Part shown: one piece after another, positions 6,655 through 12,911 of the stretch
Numbering within the stretch: position 1 is the first letter of the stretch
How the letters are laid out: each line of letters begins with the position of its first letter
Source: Deltaproteobacteria bacterium
GTDB taxonomy: Bacteria; Desulfobacterota; DSM-4660; Desulfatiglandales; HGW-15
Reading direction: 5' to 3'
DNA: 12,911 bases
NCBI GenBank assembly: GCA_019308525.1
Contig: JAFDIC010000074.1
Span: 1 to 12,911 of the forward strand
Position numbers and translations under genes: made by a program
The notes under the pieces: model-generated
Database searches by the model: none
What the model was told of the DNA's origin: nothing
What the model saw: only the letters and a program-made list of their open reading frames with translations

Positions 6655-8568
6655 ATGAAACTGGACCCGAAAGTTCCAGCAGGTCCCTTGGAAACGAAGT
6701 GGGACTGCCATCGTTTCGAACTGAAACTCGTCAGCCCGGCAAACAGGAGGAAGTTTGATGTCATAGTAGTGGGGACAGGTTTGGCGGGTGCCTCTGCTGG
6801 AGCCACTCTGGCCGGGCTGGGGTACAATGTAAAGATATTCTGTATCCAGGACAGCCCCCGGAGGGCCCACAGTATTGCCGCGCAGGGGGGAATCAACGCG
6901 GCCAAGAACTATCAGGGGGATGGCGACAGTATTTGGCGGCTTTTCTATGACACCATAAAGGGAGGCGATTTCCGCTCCAGGGAAGCCAATGTGTACAGGC
7001 TGGCCCAGATAAGCAATAACATCATTGATCAGTGTGTTGCCCAGGGGGTCCCCTTTGCAAGGGAATACGGGGGGCTTTTGGCCAACAGGTCATTCGGCGG
7101 TGCCCAGGTATCCCGGACCTTTTATGCCAGGGGTCAGACAGGGCAGCAGCTCCTCCTTGGAGCCTACACGGCCCTGATGCGCCAGGTGAGTGCCGGCAAG
7201 GTTGAGGTGTTCCCCCGCAGGGAGATGCTGGACCTCGTGCTGGTGAACGATCAGGCCCGTGGAATCGTGGTCCGTAATCTCATTACCGGGGAACTTGAGG
7301 GCCATGCCGCGCACGCGGTTGTTCTTGCGACAGGAGGGTATGGTAATGTCTACTACCTCTCCACGAACGGGATGAGCTCAAACGTCAGCGCTATCTGGAG
7401 GGCTTATAAGAAGGGGGCTTATTTTGCAAATCCCTCCTTCGTGCAAATACATCCCACCTGCATCCCGGTGCATGGGAGTTACCAGTCAAAATTGACACTC
7501 ATGAGCGAAAGCTTGAGGAATGACGGGAGGGTCTGGGTTCCCAAGAAACCGGGAGACAAACGCCCCCCCAATGAGATACCGGAGACTGAACGGGATTATT
7601 ACCTGGAGAGGAAATACCCCAGTTTCGGCAATCTCGTGCCGAGGGACCTGGCCTCCAGGAGCGCAAAAGAGGTGTGCGATGAGGGCAGGGGCGTGGGTCC
7701 GACGGGGTATGCCGTGTACCTGGACCTGGGGGACGCCATAGAGAGGGAGGGCGTGGAGGCAATCAGGCAAAGGTACGGGAATCTCTTTCAGATGTACGAG
7801 AGAATAACAGGACAGAATCCTTACGAGGTCCCCATGATGATATACCCGGCGGTACACTATGTCATGGGAGGCCTGTGGGTGGATTACAACTTGATGAGCA
7901 CTGTGCCGGGACTGTTTGTTCTGGGTGAGGCCAACTTCTCGGATCACGGGGCGAATCGCCTGGGGGCCAGTGCTCTCATGCAGGGGCTTGCGGACGGGTA
8001 TTTCATCATCCCCTATACCCTTGGAGGATATTTCGCAGGGACCCGGTTGCCTGACGTTGCAGCGGGCCATCCTGCCTTTCAGGAGTGCATAAGAGCGGTC
8101 AGGGAGCAAGTTGAGAAGCTGCTTTCAGTAAATGGGACCAGGACCGTGGACTATTTCCACAGGGAGCTGGGGAAGATCATGTGGGAATATTGTGGTATGG
8201 CAAGGAACGAGCCTGACATGTTGAAGGCGAAGCAGCTTATCCCCGAGCTCAGGGGGGCATTCTGGGAAGACGTCAAAGTGCCGGGCTCCTCGGGAGATTT
8301 CAACCAAGGGCTTGAGAAGGCCATTCGCGTGGCCGACTTTCTTGAGTTTGCGCAATTACTCGTGGAGGATGCATTGAGCAGGGAGGAGTCCTGCGGTTGC
8401 CACTTTAATGTAGCCTACCAGACCGAGGATCTCGGGGCCAAGAGGAATGATGATGCCTGTTGTTATGTAAGCGCATGGGCATATGGAGGAGAGGGTGTGC
8501 CACCAACGGAAGTGAGGGAGCCCCTTACATTCGAGCACGTGGAACTTACCGAGAGGAGTTACAAGTGA
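6655..8568 (+). CDS. sdhA: Succinate dehydrogenase/fumarate reductase flavoprotein subunit
   Basis: Catalytic subunit interconverting succinate and fumarate with covalent FAD, on the membrane-attached face of the complex. 637 aa from ATG 6655, chosen because it follows the sdhC stop by 2 bp, has GGGGAG 7 nt upstream and gives the family length; the open frame further upstream only overlaps sdhC. Visible: FAD-binding GTGLAG (40-45); [12 protein letters not shown] with H72 as the histidine that binds FAD covalently; substrate-site residues H266 (FVQIHPT), R330 (VPRDLASRS, the proton-transfer arginine), H401 ([10 protein letters not shown]) and R435 (GANRLGAS), aligned with H232, R287, H355 and R390 of E. 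coli FrdA. The layout is that of the B. subtilis-type subgroup. The 3' end overlaps sdhB by 4 bp. Confidence 0.97.
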   Translation: MKLDPKVPAGPLETKWDCHRFELKLVSPANRRKFDVIVVGTGLAGASAGATLAGLGYNVKIFCIQDSPRRAHSIAAQGGINAAKNYQGDGDSIWRLFYDTIKGGDFRSREANVYRLAQISNNIIDQCVAQGVPFAREYGGLLANRSFGGAQVSRTFYARGQTGQQLLLGAYTALMRQVSAGKVEVFPRREMLDLVLVNDQARGIVVRNLITGELEGHAAHAVVLATGGYGNVYYLSTNGMSSNVSAIWRAYKKGAYFANPSFVQIHPTCIPVHGSYQSKLTLMSESLRNDGRVWVPKKPGDKRPPNEIPETERDYYLERKYPSFGNLVPRDLASRSAKEVCDEGRGVGPTGYAVYLDLGDAIEREGVEAIRQRYGNLFQMYERITGQNPYEVPMMIYPAVHYVMGGLWVDYNLMSTVPGLFVLGEANFSDHGANRLGASALMQGLADGYFIIPYTLGGYFAGTRLPDVAAGHPAFQECIRAVREQVEKLLSVNGTRTVDYFHRELGKIMWEYCGMARNEPDMLKAKQLIPELRGAFWEDVKVPGSSGDFNQGLEKAIRVADFLEFAQLLVEDALSREESCGCHFNVAYQTEDLGAKRNDDACCYVSAWAYGGEGVPPTEVREPLTFEHVELTERSYK

Positions 8569-9329
8569 CAGACACCATCAACCTTACCTTGAAAGTTTGG
8601 CGCCAGAAGGGACCCAATGACAGGGGACATTTAGAGACATACGATGCCAGGGACATCTCAACGGACATGTCTTTCCTGGAAATGCTCGATGTAGTGAACG
8701 AACAACTTATCCTGGAAGGGAAGGAGCCCATCGCCTTTGATCACGACTGCAGAGAGGGCATATGCGGAATGTGCGGTGCGGTCGTGAACGGTATTGCCCA
8801 CGGCCCGGAAAAAGAGACGACTTTGTGCCAGTTGCACATGCGGCATTTCAGGGACGGGGATACGCTGGTAATTGAACCCTTTCGGGCACGAGCCTTCAGG
8901 GTCGTGAAGGATCTGGTGGTCGATAGAAGCCCCTTTGACAAGATTATTCAAGCAGGCGGATACATCTCGGTGAACCCGGGCGGGGCTCCTGAGGCAAACT
9001 CGATTCCCGTTCCCCAGGATGTGGCCGAGATGGCAATGGATGCCGCTGCCTGCATTGGGTGTGGAGCCTGCGTGGCTGCATGTCCCAATGCCTCCGCGAT
9101 GCTCTTTACCGGGGCAAAGGTTTCCCATCTTGCCCTTTTACCCCAGGGGAGGCCTGAGGCGGCCAAAAGGGCCCTATCCATGTTGAAGAAAATGGATGAA
9201 CTGGGTTTTGGTAATTGCAGCAATGAACGGGAGTGCGAGAATGTTTGTCCAAAGGGGATATCCATTACGAGTATTGCCAGGTTCAACAGGGAATTCCTAA
9301 AGGCCGGCTTCCTGTCCCCAGAAAAATAG
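8565..9329 (+). CDS. sdhB: Succinate dehydrogenase/fumarate reductase iron-sulfur subunit
   Basis: Carries electrons from FAD to the membrane haems through three iron-sulfur clusters. 254 aa from a GTG that overlaps the sdhA stop (GTGA); AGGAG (8554-8558) lies 6 nt upstream, which decides this start. The N-terminal ferredoxin domain binds [2Fe-2S] through C62, C67, C70 and C88 ([11 protein letters not shown], then TTLCQL). The C-terminal domain has [12 protein letters not shown] (163-174) and [15 protein letters not shown] (218-232): C163, C166, C169 and C228 for [4Fe-4S]; C173, C218 and C224 for [3Fe-4S]. These spacings equal those of E. coli SdhB. All ligands are present, so the complex should be functional. 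The final stop codon is also the outer edge of an inverted repeat. Confidence 0.97.
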   Translation: MTDTINLTLKVWRQKGPNDRGHLETYDARDISTDMSFLEMLDVVNEQLILEGKEPIAFDHDCREGICGMCGAVVNGIAHGPEKETTLCQLHMRHFRDGDTLVIEPFRARAFRVVKDLVVDRSPFDKIIQAGGYISVNPGGAPEANSIPVPQDVAEMAMDAAACIGCGACVAACPNASAMLFTGAKVSHLALLPQGRPEAAKRALSMLKKMDELGFGNCSNERECENVCPKGISITSIARFNREFLKAGFLSPEK

Positions 9330-9500
9330 AAAGGGGGGCGTAGGTTTCGAAGCAACTAAGAAGATGGGATAAAGTGGTGCAGAGGTAGCCCGGTTTCTGG
9401 GAGTGACCATCTCCGCTGGGGATCGCCTGGCCGGTTCCGAAGAGCCGGATGAGGTGAAAAGGTGCACGTAAGTTGCTTTGGAACCTAGGTGCCCCTTTCT
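9328..9500. repeat. 173-bp element with 30-bp imperfect terminal inverted repeats
   Basis: 9328-9357 and the complement of 9471-9500 match at 25 of 30 positions (both begin AGAAAGGGG and end AAGCAACT when read inward). The left arm starts inside the sdhB TAG stop. The inner part has no open frame of note but contains GAAGAGCCGGATGAGGTGAA (9439-9458), reminiscent of a phrase common in bacterial group II introns near domain II/III. It could be a MITE-like insertion, a folded RNA or the sdh 3' structure. The inverted repeat is seen directly; its nature is not known. Confidence 0.65.
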
Positions 9501-9854
9501 ACACGCTTGAGGCCAATCGATTTTGCGGGACCGATCTCCAGTGGTGATATTCCTCTGTAGGAGCAACTTGTAGTTGCGAATATTCATGGGGCCCACTTTC
9601 AGTTGCCAAGGATCGGTGCGTGCAACAGCCACAAACCTTTGGTTGCAGTTGCGTCAAGAGATTCTCAATGTCACCCAGTCCATGTGCCTTCAACCCCGAA
9701 CAAGACCGCTGCCATCACCAGCATACATTCAGTTCCTGCGATGAAGCGTTGAAATCGGTCAAGTGCTGTGCCTGAAGTGATTCGTGAAGTTGTGAAGATG
9801 GGGAGCCCACACTCAACCCCCAAAAATGTACAAAGACGGCATGATGCTCGCACA
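9501..9854. other. Intergenic stretch, no recognised gene
   Basis: A perfect small palindrome GCAACT-TGT-AGTTGC occurs at 9563-9577, in a GTAGGAGCAACT context that resembles REP-type repeats. Short minus-strand frames (9671-9853, and 9499-9693) have no recognisable family, no good ribosome site and uneven composition, so neither is called. This is the 3' flank of the integrase. Confidence 0.5.
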
Positions 9855-10877
9855 TCAGAAATCCAACGGGCTTTTGGGATCCTTCTTGGTCAGGCTTTGG
9901 ATGGTGTGTGTATAGATCATGGTAGTCCTGACATCACTGTGGTCCAATAATTCCTGTATAGTCTGAATAGCATAGTTGGCCTGCAAAAGATGGCTGGCGA
10001 AACTGTGGCGAAGTGTATGGGCAGAAGCACGCTTGGGGATCCTCGCTTTCCTGACGGCCCTGCGCATCCACCTCTGAAAACGCGATTCATGGATATGATA
10101 GCGTCGGTATTCTTTCACACCTGGAACAAAAGTCAGGGTCTTTGCTGGAAAGAACCATTGCCAGGCCAGCTCCTTGGCGGCGTTCTTGTATTTTTTCTCC
10201 AGTTGGCCGTAGAGAAACACGCCATCATAACCCGCTTCCACGTCTTTTTGGTGTTGATTGGTCACCCCTTCAAGCTGCTTTTTCAAATCCGGAACCAGAG
10301 ACACAGGGAGGGGAACCGTTCGATCCTTTTGCCCCTTGCCGTCGTGAATGGTCAGAATCCCGGCATCAAAGTCGAAATTGTTAACCCGCAAATTGAGGCA
10401 TTCGGAAAGACGAAGACCACAACCATACAGCAATTTGGCAATAAGGTCGTAGGGGTGGTGCATGGAACTGATGATTCTGTCGATTTCTTCCCTTGAAAGA
10501 ACAACCGGGATACAGGGCTTGCGTTTCGCCCTGACAACGCCCTCAACTTGGCCGAAATCCTTTCCAAACACATGGCGGAACAGAAACAATAGCGCGTTGA
10601 ATGCCTGGTTTTGGCTTGAAGCGGAAACCTCCCTTTCTATTGCCAGGTGGCTGAGAAACTTTTTGACATCATCAACGCCTACTAAGACTGGATCCTTGCT
10701 TCTTGTAAAGGCCTGGAACTGCCTGGTCCAGTTCCTGTATGCCTTTAAGGTCTTGGGTGAATAGTGCCTAACCCTGACGGCCGTCTCAAGCTCATCATAG
10801 ATCTTTCGCCAGTCCGCTCCGGTATGTTTCAACCGCCGTTTTTCACCTGCCCGGCTCCCGGTTTCTTCAGTGGGCAA
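9855..10877 (-). CDS. Integron-type tyrosine recombinase (IntI family), catalytic part
   Basis: Site-specific recombinase of the IntI branch. 340 aa from TTG 10877, about the size of class 1 IntI (337). SAM-like core-binding domain about 25-105 (RHYSPKTLKAYRNWTRQF). The catalytic domain has a full set: R156 (YGCGLRLSEC), K181/K184 (HDGKGQKDR), H287 and R290 (AHTLRHSFASHLL), H313 (LLDHSDVRTTM) and nucleophile Y322. Between them lies the extra segment that separates IntI from XerC/D, about 228-265 (KYKNAAKELAWQWFFPAK, then VKEYRRYHIHE). The SPLDF tail also matches IntI. AAAAGGA (10891-10885) lies 7 nt before the TTG, so independent translation is possible. Related proteins, as I remember them, are 450-470 aa with an added N-terminal domain; here that domain lies upstream, beyond a frame change and a stop. 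Activity is likely only if the restart works. Confidence 0.85.
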   Translation of the reverse strand: MPTEETGSRAGEKRRLKHTGADWRKIYDELETAVRVRHYSPKTLKAYRNWTRQFQAFTRSKDPVLVGVDDVKKFLSHLAIEREVSASSQNQAFNALLFLFRHVFGKDFGQVEGVVRAKRKPCIPVVLSREEIDRIISSMHHPYDLIAKLLYGCGLRLSECLNLRVNNFDFDAGILTIHDGKGQKDRTVPLPVSLVPDLKKQLEGVTNQHQKDVEAGYDGVFLYGQLEKKYKNAAKELAWQWFFPAKTLTFVPGVKEYRRYHIHESRFQRWMRRAVRKARIPKRASAHTLRHSFASHLLQANYAIQTIQELLDHSDVRTTMIYTHTIQSLTKKDPKSPLDF

Positions 10878-11098
10878 AGGGTAATCCTTTTCCGGAGGGT
10901 CCGTAGATCCATCCCCGGACGAGCTTTGCCTGTATCCGGGTCCTGAAAAGGAGGTATTTTTGGTTCATTCGCCTCCACGGTCTTTGTGGGACCTCCAGAT
11001 GAAGATGGTGGCCGGGGAGGTGAAGCGGCAAGGCCCCGGCCCTGGACAGCGGCCTTTGCAGTCTGAACACTATTCGATTGTTCCAATGGGCGTTTCCC
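10829..11098 (-). pseudogene. Out-of-phase linker of the split integrase
   Basis: The N-terminal frame continues past its TGA (11101-11099) for about 84 codons as a P/S/G-rich, low-complexity stretch (for example ASPPRPPSSSGGPTK), ending at a stop at 10831-10829. The catalytic domain is in another frame, open only from 10964 downward. One frame change anywhere between 10964 and 10832 would join the two. This looks like a linker between domains, not a separate protein. Confidence 0.55.
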
Positions 11099-11377
11099 TC
11101 AGGGTTTCCGCATGCCGGGCGTGGTCATTAGCTCATGGAAAAATCCGATAGCCTTGCGGGCCTGTTGCTGCTGCTCAACCATCTGCTTCTTCTCGGCCAG
11201 TTTCCGGAGAAATGGCCCCAGACTTCTATTACTCAGTCTGTCAAGTTGATATTTGTAGCAAAAATCCAGATAATACCGTAACCACTTTAGGTAATGTTGC
11301 TGGTATCTGTGGGGGATCCCCTTCTTTTTAAGAAAGGATTGATATTGCAATTGAATACTGGTTGGAATCTTGAGCAT
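11099..11377 (-). pseudogene. Detached N-terminal SAM-like domain of the integrase
   Basis: 92 codons from ATG 11377 (AAAGGA at 11387-11382, 4-nt spacer) to an in-frame TGA. The protein is basic and aromatic-rich, with YQSFLKKKGIPHRYQQHY and WLRYYLDFCYKYQLDRLS, resembling the extra N-terminal domain found in longer integron integrases of Desulfobacterales, including the QQQQQA stretch before the linker. Two lesions, this TGA and a downstream frame change, separate it from the catalytic domain. It could still be made as a free DNA-binding-like domain, but decay is the simpler view. The family match is from memory of related proteins. Confidence 0.6.
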
Positions 11378-11430
11378 ATTGTCCTTTGCTGTATAGCATT
11401 AAGATTCGCATGATATCTAGTTAGAAAAAC

Positions 11431-11459
11431 CCCTATCACAGAAAAATATTCCTTGTCAA
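11431..11459 (-). promoter_or_regulatory. Possible integrase promoter with perfect -35
   Basis: TTGACA on the minus strand at 11459-11454, about 75 bp before the ATG at 11377, in an AT-rich stretch. The -10 is poor: GATAGG at 11437-11432 (16-bp spacer). No LexA-type CTGT-N8-ACAG site was found, although integron integrases are often SOS-controlled. Confidence 0.3.
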
Positions 11460-11520
11460 TCTAATTCAAATATGCTTATGATGACTTAATATCGCAAATA
11501 TCCGGAAACCATACAATAAT

Positions 11521-11551
11521 TTGTTCTCGCCGCGCAAGCGCGTCAGAACAA
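11521..11551. repeat. Hairpin 1 upstream of the integrase
   Basis: TTGTTCT (11521-11527) pairs with AGAACAA (11545-11551), and inside CGCGC-AA-GCGCG (11531-11542) pairs perfectly. It begins abruptly after AT-rich DNA and opens a GC-rich block of three hairpins (11521-11633). Confidence 0.75.
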
Positions 11552-11600
11552 GGCACTTGACCCGACTGCGCTTCTCGGAGCTTCCGGGTGCAAGCATTCT
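11545..11600. repeat. attC-like imperfect palindrome
   Basis: AGAA (11545-11548) pairs with TTCT (11597-11600), CTTG (11556-11559) with CAAG (11591-11594), and ACCCG (11560-11564) with CGGGT (11585-11589). An unpaired G (11590) and an asymmetric inner loop interrupt the stem, and the terminal loop is 20 nt. Paired outer and inner boxes, an extrahelical base and the AGAACAAGG start recall attC cassette sites. A proper GTTRRRY core is missing; the nearest are GTTAGCG (11623-11629) and ATTATGC (11635-11641). Overlapping pairing with hairpin 1 makes the two mutually exclusive. Weak evidence for attC, good evidence for a foldable structure. Confidence 0.4.
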
Positions 11601-11609
11601 GCGTCTCCT

Positions 11610-11633
11610 GCGATGCTCGCGGGTTAGCGTCGC
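11610..11633. repeat. Hairpin 3 before the DUF4160 gene
   Basis: GCGATGCT (11610-11617) and AGCGTCGC (11626-11633) pair at 7 of 8 positions with an 8-nt loop containing GGGTTA. It ends 34 bp before the DUF4160 start codon. Confidence 0.55.
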
Positions 11634-11667
11634 GATTATGCGATAGATATTAATGGAAGATTAACCA

Positions 11668-11844
11668 ATGCCAACGGTAATGAGAATTGGGCCATATCGG
11701 TTTTTCTTTTATGCCAGCGATCGAGACGAACCTCTGCACGTACATGTTGAACGTGATGATAAGGTTGCAAAATTCTGGCTTGATCCGGTAAGACTTAGAA
11801 GAAGCGGAGGATTTAGTCGAAGCGAATTTCAGCCATTGAAATAG
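11668..11844 (+). CDS. DUF4160 protein, C-terminally truncated
   Basis: 58 codons from ATG 11668: MPTVMRIGPYRFFFYASDRD, then EPLHVHVERDDKVAKFWLDP and VRLRRSGGFSRSEF. This matches the conserved N-terminal two thirds of DUF4160 (PTVxRIxxYRFFFYSxDxxEPxHVHV...AKFWL), a small family of about 80 aa, of unknown function, often followed by a DUF2442 gene. The homology stops at SRSEF, and a stop comes four codons later, in a place where the next gene's N terminus already begins in another frame. About 20-25 C-terminal residues are therefore missing, apparently by a deletion fusing the two genes. No clear ribosome site was seen. Such pairs are sometimes described as toxin-antitoxin-like; that is not established. 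AT-rich codon use differs from the core genes to the left. Confidence 0.7.
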   Translation: MPTVMRIGPYRFFFYASDRDEPLHVHVERDDKVAKFWLDPVRLRRSGGFSRSEFQPLK

Positions 11845-12131
11845 CCGTACCTCATGCTCTTAATGTTTCCGTCACCGATGACACTTTGAGTGTCGACCTA
11901 TCGGATGGTCGAACCATATCGGTTCCGGTTGAATGGTATCCCCGCTTAGTCCATGGGTCTGATGACGAACGTAATAACTGGAGATTGATTGGCCGAGGCG
12001 AAGGAATACATTGGCCGGACCTTGATGAAGACATCGGTGTTGAAGGTTTATTGGCTGGTAAACCTTCTGGGGAAAGTCAGGAATCCTTCAAAAAATGGTT
12101 AGAAAGTCGAAAGGCTCGCATAACAAAATAA
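11817..12131 (+). pseudogene. DUF2442 protein lacking its start codon
   Basis: The frame is open from 11817 to TAA 12129-12131. Recognisable DUF2442 sequence begins at about 11826: ISAIEIAVPHALNVSVTDDT, then LSVDLSDGRTISVPVEWYP, NNWRLIGRGEGIHWPDLDED and VEGLLAGKPSGESQ. The C terminus looks complete (KKWLESRKARITK). No ATG/GTG/TTG precedes the conserved start; the first usable codon is TTG 11886, which drops about 20 conserved residues and gives 81 aa. With the truncated DUF4160 in front, a small deletion at about 11825-11835 is the likely cause. It might still be made by re-initiation after the DUF4160 stop (11844), so 'broken' is probable but not certain. Function unknown. Confidence 0.65.
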
Positions 12132-12168
12132 GGATTAGTTCCGAGTTGAGGAACGAGTGAAGAACCCG

Positions 12169-12193
12169 GGGACGTTGATTCATAATTCAGTAA
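12169..12193 (+). repeat. Left inverted repeat of the RAYT element
   Basis: Begins GGGACGTTGATTCATAATT and ends CAGTAA. It matches the right copy except at two positions, and contains the stop codon (12187-12189) of the last transposase frame. Confidence 0.8.
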
Positions 12194-12664
12194 CCATGCC
12201 ACAAGTATCTTGACCCTTTACATCTTGTTGTAAATACCTTCTCCTTATGGGATGGGCAACACAGGGTTGGCTCATTTTCAAGAAGTTGGCCATCTCTGCT
12301 CCGGCTCATGTATCGGACCAATTCCAAGAGATAAGGATCCTCTTGGCAGATGATAGGTTTGTAGCGGTTCTGAAAAACATGTCCTTTACGCTCATGTCTG
12401 TGGTTAATCCTCACGCGTAACCCGTCAAGAGCCTTCTCATCAGGGCAGGCAAGCCCTCATCTCCAGATCTGAAGAGAAAACGTGCATGGTTTGGGAGAAA
12501 AGCCCGTGCATAACAGGAAGTGCTGGTGGCAGGCAATAATTCCGCCAGTCACTGACATGTCATTAGGAGTCATTGTTGTCGCAAAAGATCCTGATACCGT
12601 CAATGCCGCGCATCATTATGTGGTGTAGGACACCCGGGGCGTCAAGTCTTACAGATCCTGGCAT
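12187..12664 (-). pseudogene. REP-associated tyrosine (Y1, RAYT) transposase, broken across three frames
   Basis: The family transposes or processes REP elements through an HUH motif and one catalytic tyrosine. Reading leftward from ATG 12664 (GGAG a few nt upstream): frame one gives MPGSVRLDAPGVLHHIMMRG and IDGIRIFCDNNDS, then stops; frame two gives LAELLPATSTSCYARAFLP, NHARFLFRSGDEG and LPALMRRLLTGYA; frame three, after one missing base near 12415, gives VRINHRHERKGHVFQNRYK and QEDPYLLELVRY. In order these are the N terminus, HUH region and helix of a RAYT protein. The HUH motif reads HAR, not HxH, so the second histidine is lost. After ELVRY the usual IHLNPLRAG is replaced by unrelated sequence up to RYLWHGY. 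At least two frameshifts, premature stops and a lost metal ligand make it inactive. Confidence 0.85.
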
Positions 12665-12708
12665 ATGGAACTCCAAACCCGTTGCTTGTGGCAAAACCTA
12701 GGATCGAC

Positions 12709-12733
12709 TTACTTAATTATGAATCTACGTCCC
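12709..12733 (-). repeat. Right inverted repeat of the RAYT element
   Basis: On the minus strand it begins GGGACGTAGATTCATAATT and ends AAGTAA, 45 bp before the transposase ATG. The outward neighbour is a purine-rich minus-strand tract (12747-12778) carrying two AGGAGG-like sites, with no gene following. Confidence 0.8.
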
Positions 12734-12911
12734 TGTAATCCACTCTACCTCCTTTTTTTCCCTCCTCTTCTTTTTACTTGATATTCCAAAAATAGGCCAT
12801 ACAGGCAACCAGCTGTTATGCAAGAGAAGAAAAAAATACCTAGAGTAAGGGTTATCTCCAAAGAATTTGAGAATAACTAGATCATCAAGGAGACAATTAT
12901 CGCAATAGAAA
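12734..12911. other. AT-rich window end, no gene recognised
   Basis: It contains a pyrimidine tract (12747-12778) and a 20-codon plus-strand frame from ATG 12819 (MQEKKKIPRVRV...) too short and isolated to call. A gene could begin just past the edge: AAGGAG occurs close to 12889. Confidence 0.4.

Larger units (their letters stand above)
12169..12733 (-). mobile_element. Decayed REP-associated transposase element with inverted-repeat ends
   Basis: A Y1/RAYT transposase relic (12187-12664) is bracketed by 25-bp inverted repeats, 12169-12193 and 12709-12733, which agree at 23 of 25 positions. A second shared octamer, GCCACAAG, follows inside each end (12198-12205, and complement at 12692-12685). 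RAYT genes are normally flanked by inverted REP palindromes, which fits. No target duplication was identified. Confidence 0.75.

Noticed and set aside
7486..8109. Minus-strand 207-codon frame inside sdhA
   Set aside because: Antisense shadow of a highly conserved gene; no family resemblance and no ribosome site.
8460..8564. Longer start for sdhB inside sdhA
   Set aside because: The added residues are the antiphase sdhA tail; GTG 8565 has AGGAG at good spacing.
9671..9853. Small gene just downstream of the integrase (60 codons, minus strand)
   Set aside because: No recognisable family and no convincing ribosome site, so left as unassigned DNA.
11099..11101. The in-frame TGA of the integrase read as selenocysteine
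   Set aside because: Only a tiny GGG/CCC hairpin follows, unlike a SECIS; no integrase is known to use selenocysteine, and a second lesion (frame change) lies downstream.
11378..11520. attI site or LexA box next to the integrase
   Set aside because: No GTTRRRY (GTTAGAA at 11420 fails the last base) and no CTGT-N8-ACAG.

Overview
The window looks like chromosome from a Gram-negative anaerobe of the Desulfobacterota (former Deltaproteobacteria, probably a sulfate reducer of the Desulfobacterales type). The evidence is indirect: a B. subtilis/Wolinella-type b558 succinate dehydrogenase in C-A-B order, an RlmE with the CYPGSWSQ form of motif I, a GT81-type sugar-phosphoglycerate synthase paired with an HAD phosphatase, an integron-type integrase ending in SPLDF, and palindromic intergenic repeats. 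No rRNA, tRNA or CRISPR was seen.

Left half (1-5527), core genes, all on the minus strand. Reading in the direction of transcription (right to left): rlmE (23S rRNA 2'-O-methyltransferase); a 144-bp palindromic repeat; then a tight yebC-ruvC-ruvA-ruvB operon (translation-associated YebC plus the complete RuvABC branch-migration and Holliday-junction resolution machine). A hairpin and a 153-bp gap follow, then a GT81 glycosyltransferase overlapping the start of an HAD-IIB phosphatase that runs off the left edge. Together these two are likely to make a compatible solute (glucosyl- or mannosylglycerate). The glycosyltransferase has no ATG/GTG/TTG at its expected N terminus and may start at ATT.

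Middle (5528-9329): a roughly 470-bp gap with weak promoter-like motifs, then sdhC-sdhA-sdhB on the plus strand. The genes are 2 bp apart or overlap by 4 bp and encode a complete quinone-linked succinate dehydrogenase/fumarate reductase with a dihaem membrane anchor.

Right part (9330-12911), an eroded accessory region. It holds: a 173-bp element with 30-bp imperfect inverted ends that begins in the sdhB stop codon; an integron integrase (IntI family) whose catalytic part is intact, but whose upstream N-terminal domain is cut off by an in-frame TGA and a frame change; a GC-rich block of three hairpins, one of them attC-like; a DUF4160/DUF2442 gene pair apparently fused by a deletion; and a decayed REP-associated (Y1/RAYT) transposase whose pieces can be reassembled from three frames and which lies between 25-bp inverted repeats. 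The order intI (leftward), palindromes, small plus-strand gene pair is that of an integron platform with one cassette, now in decay. That reading is inference.
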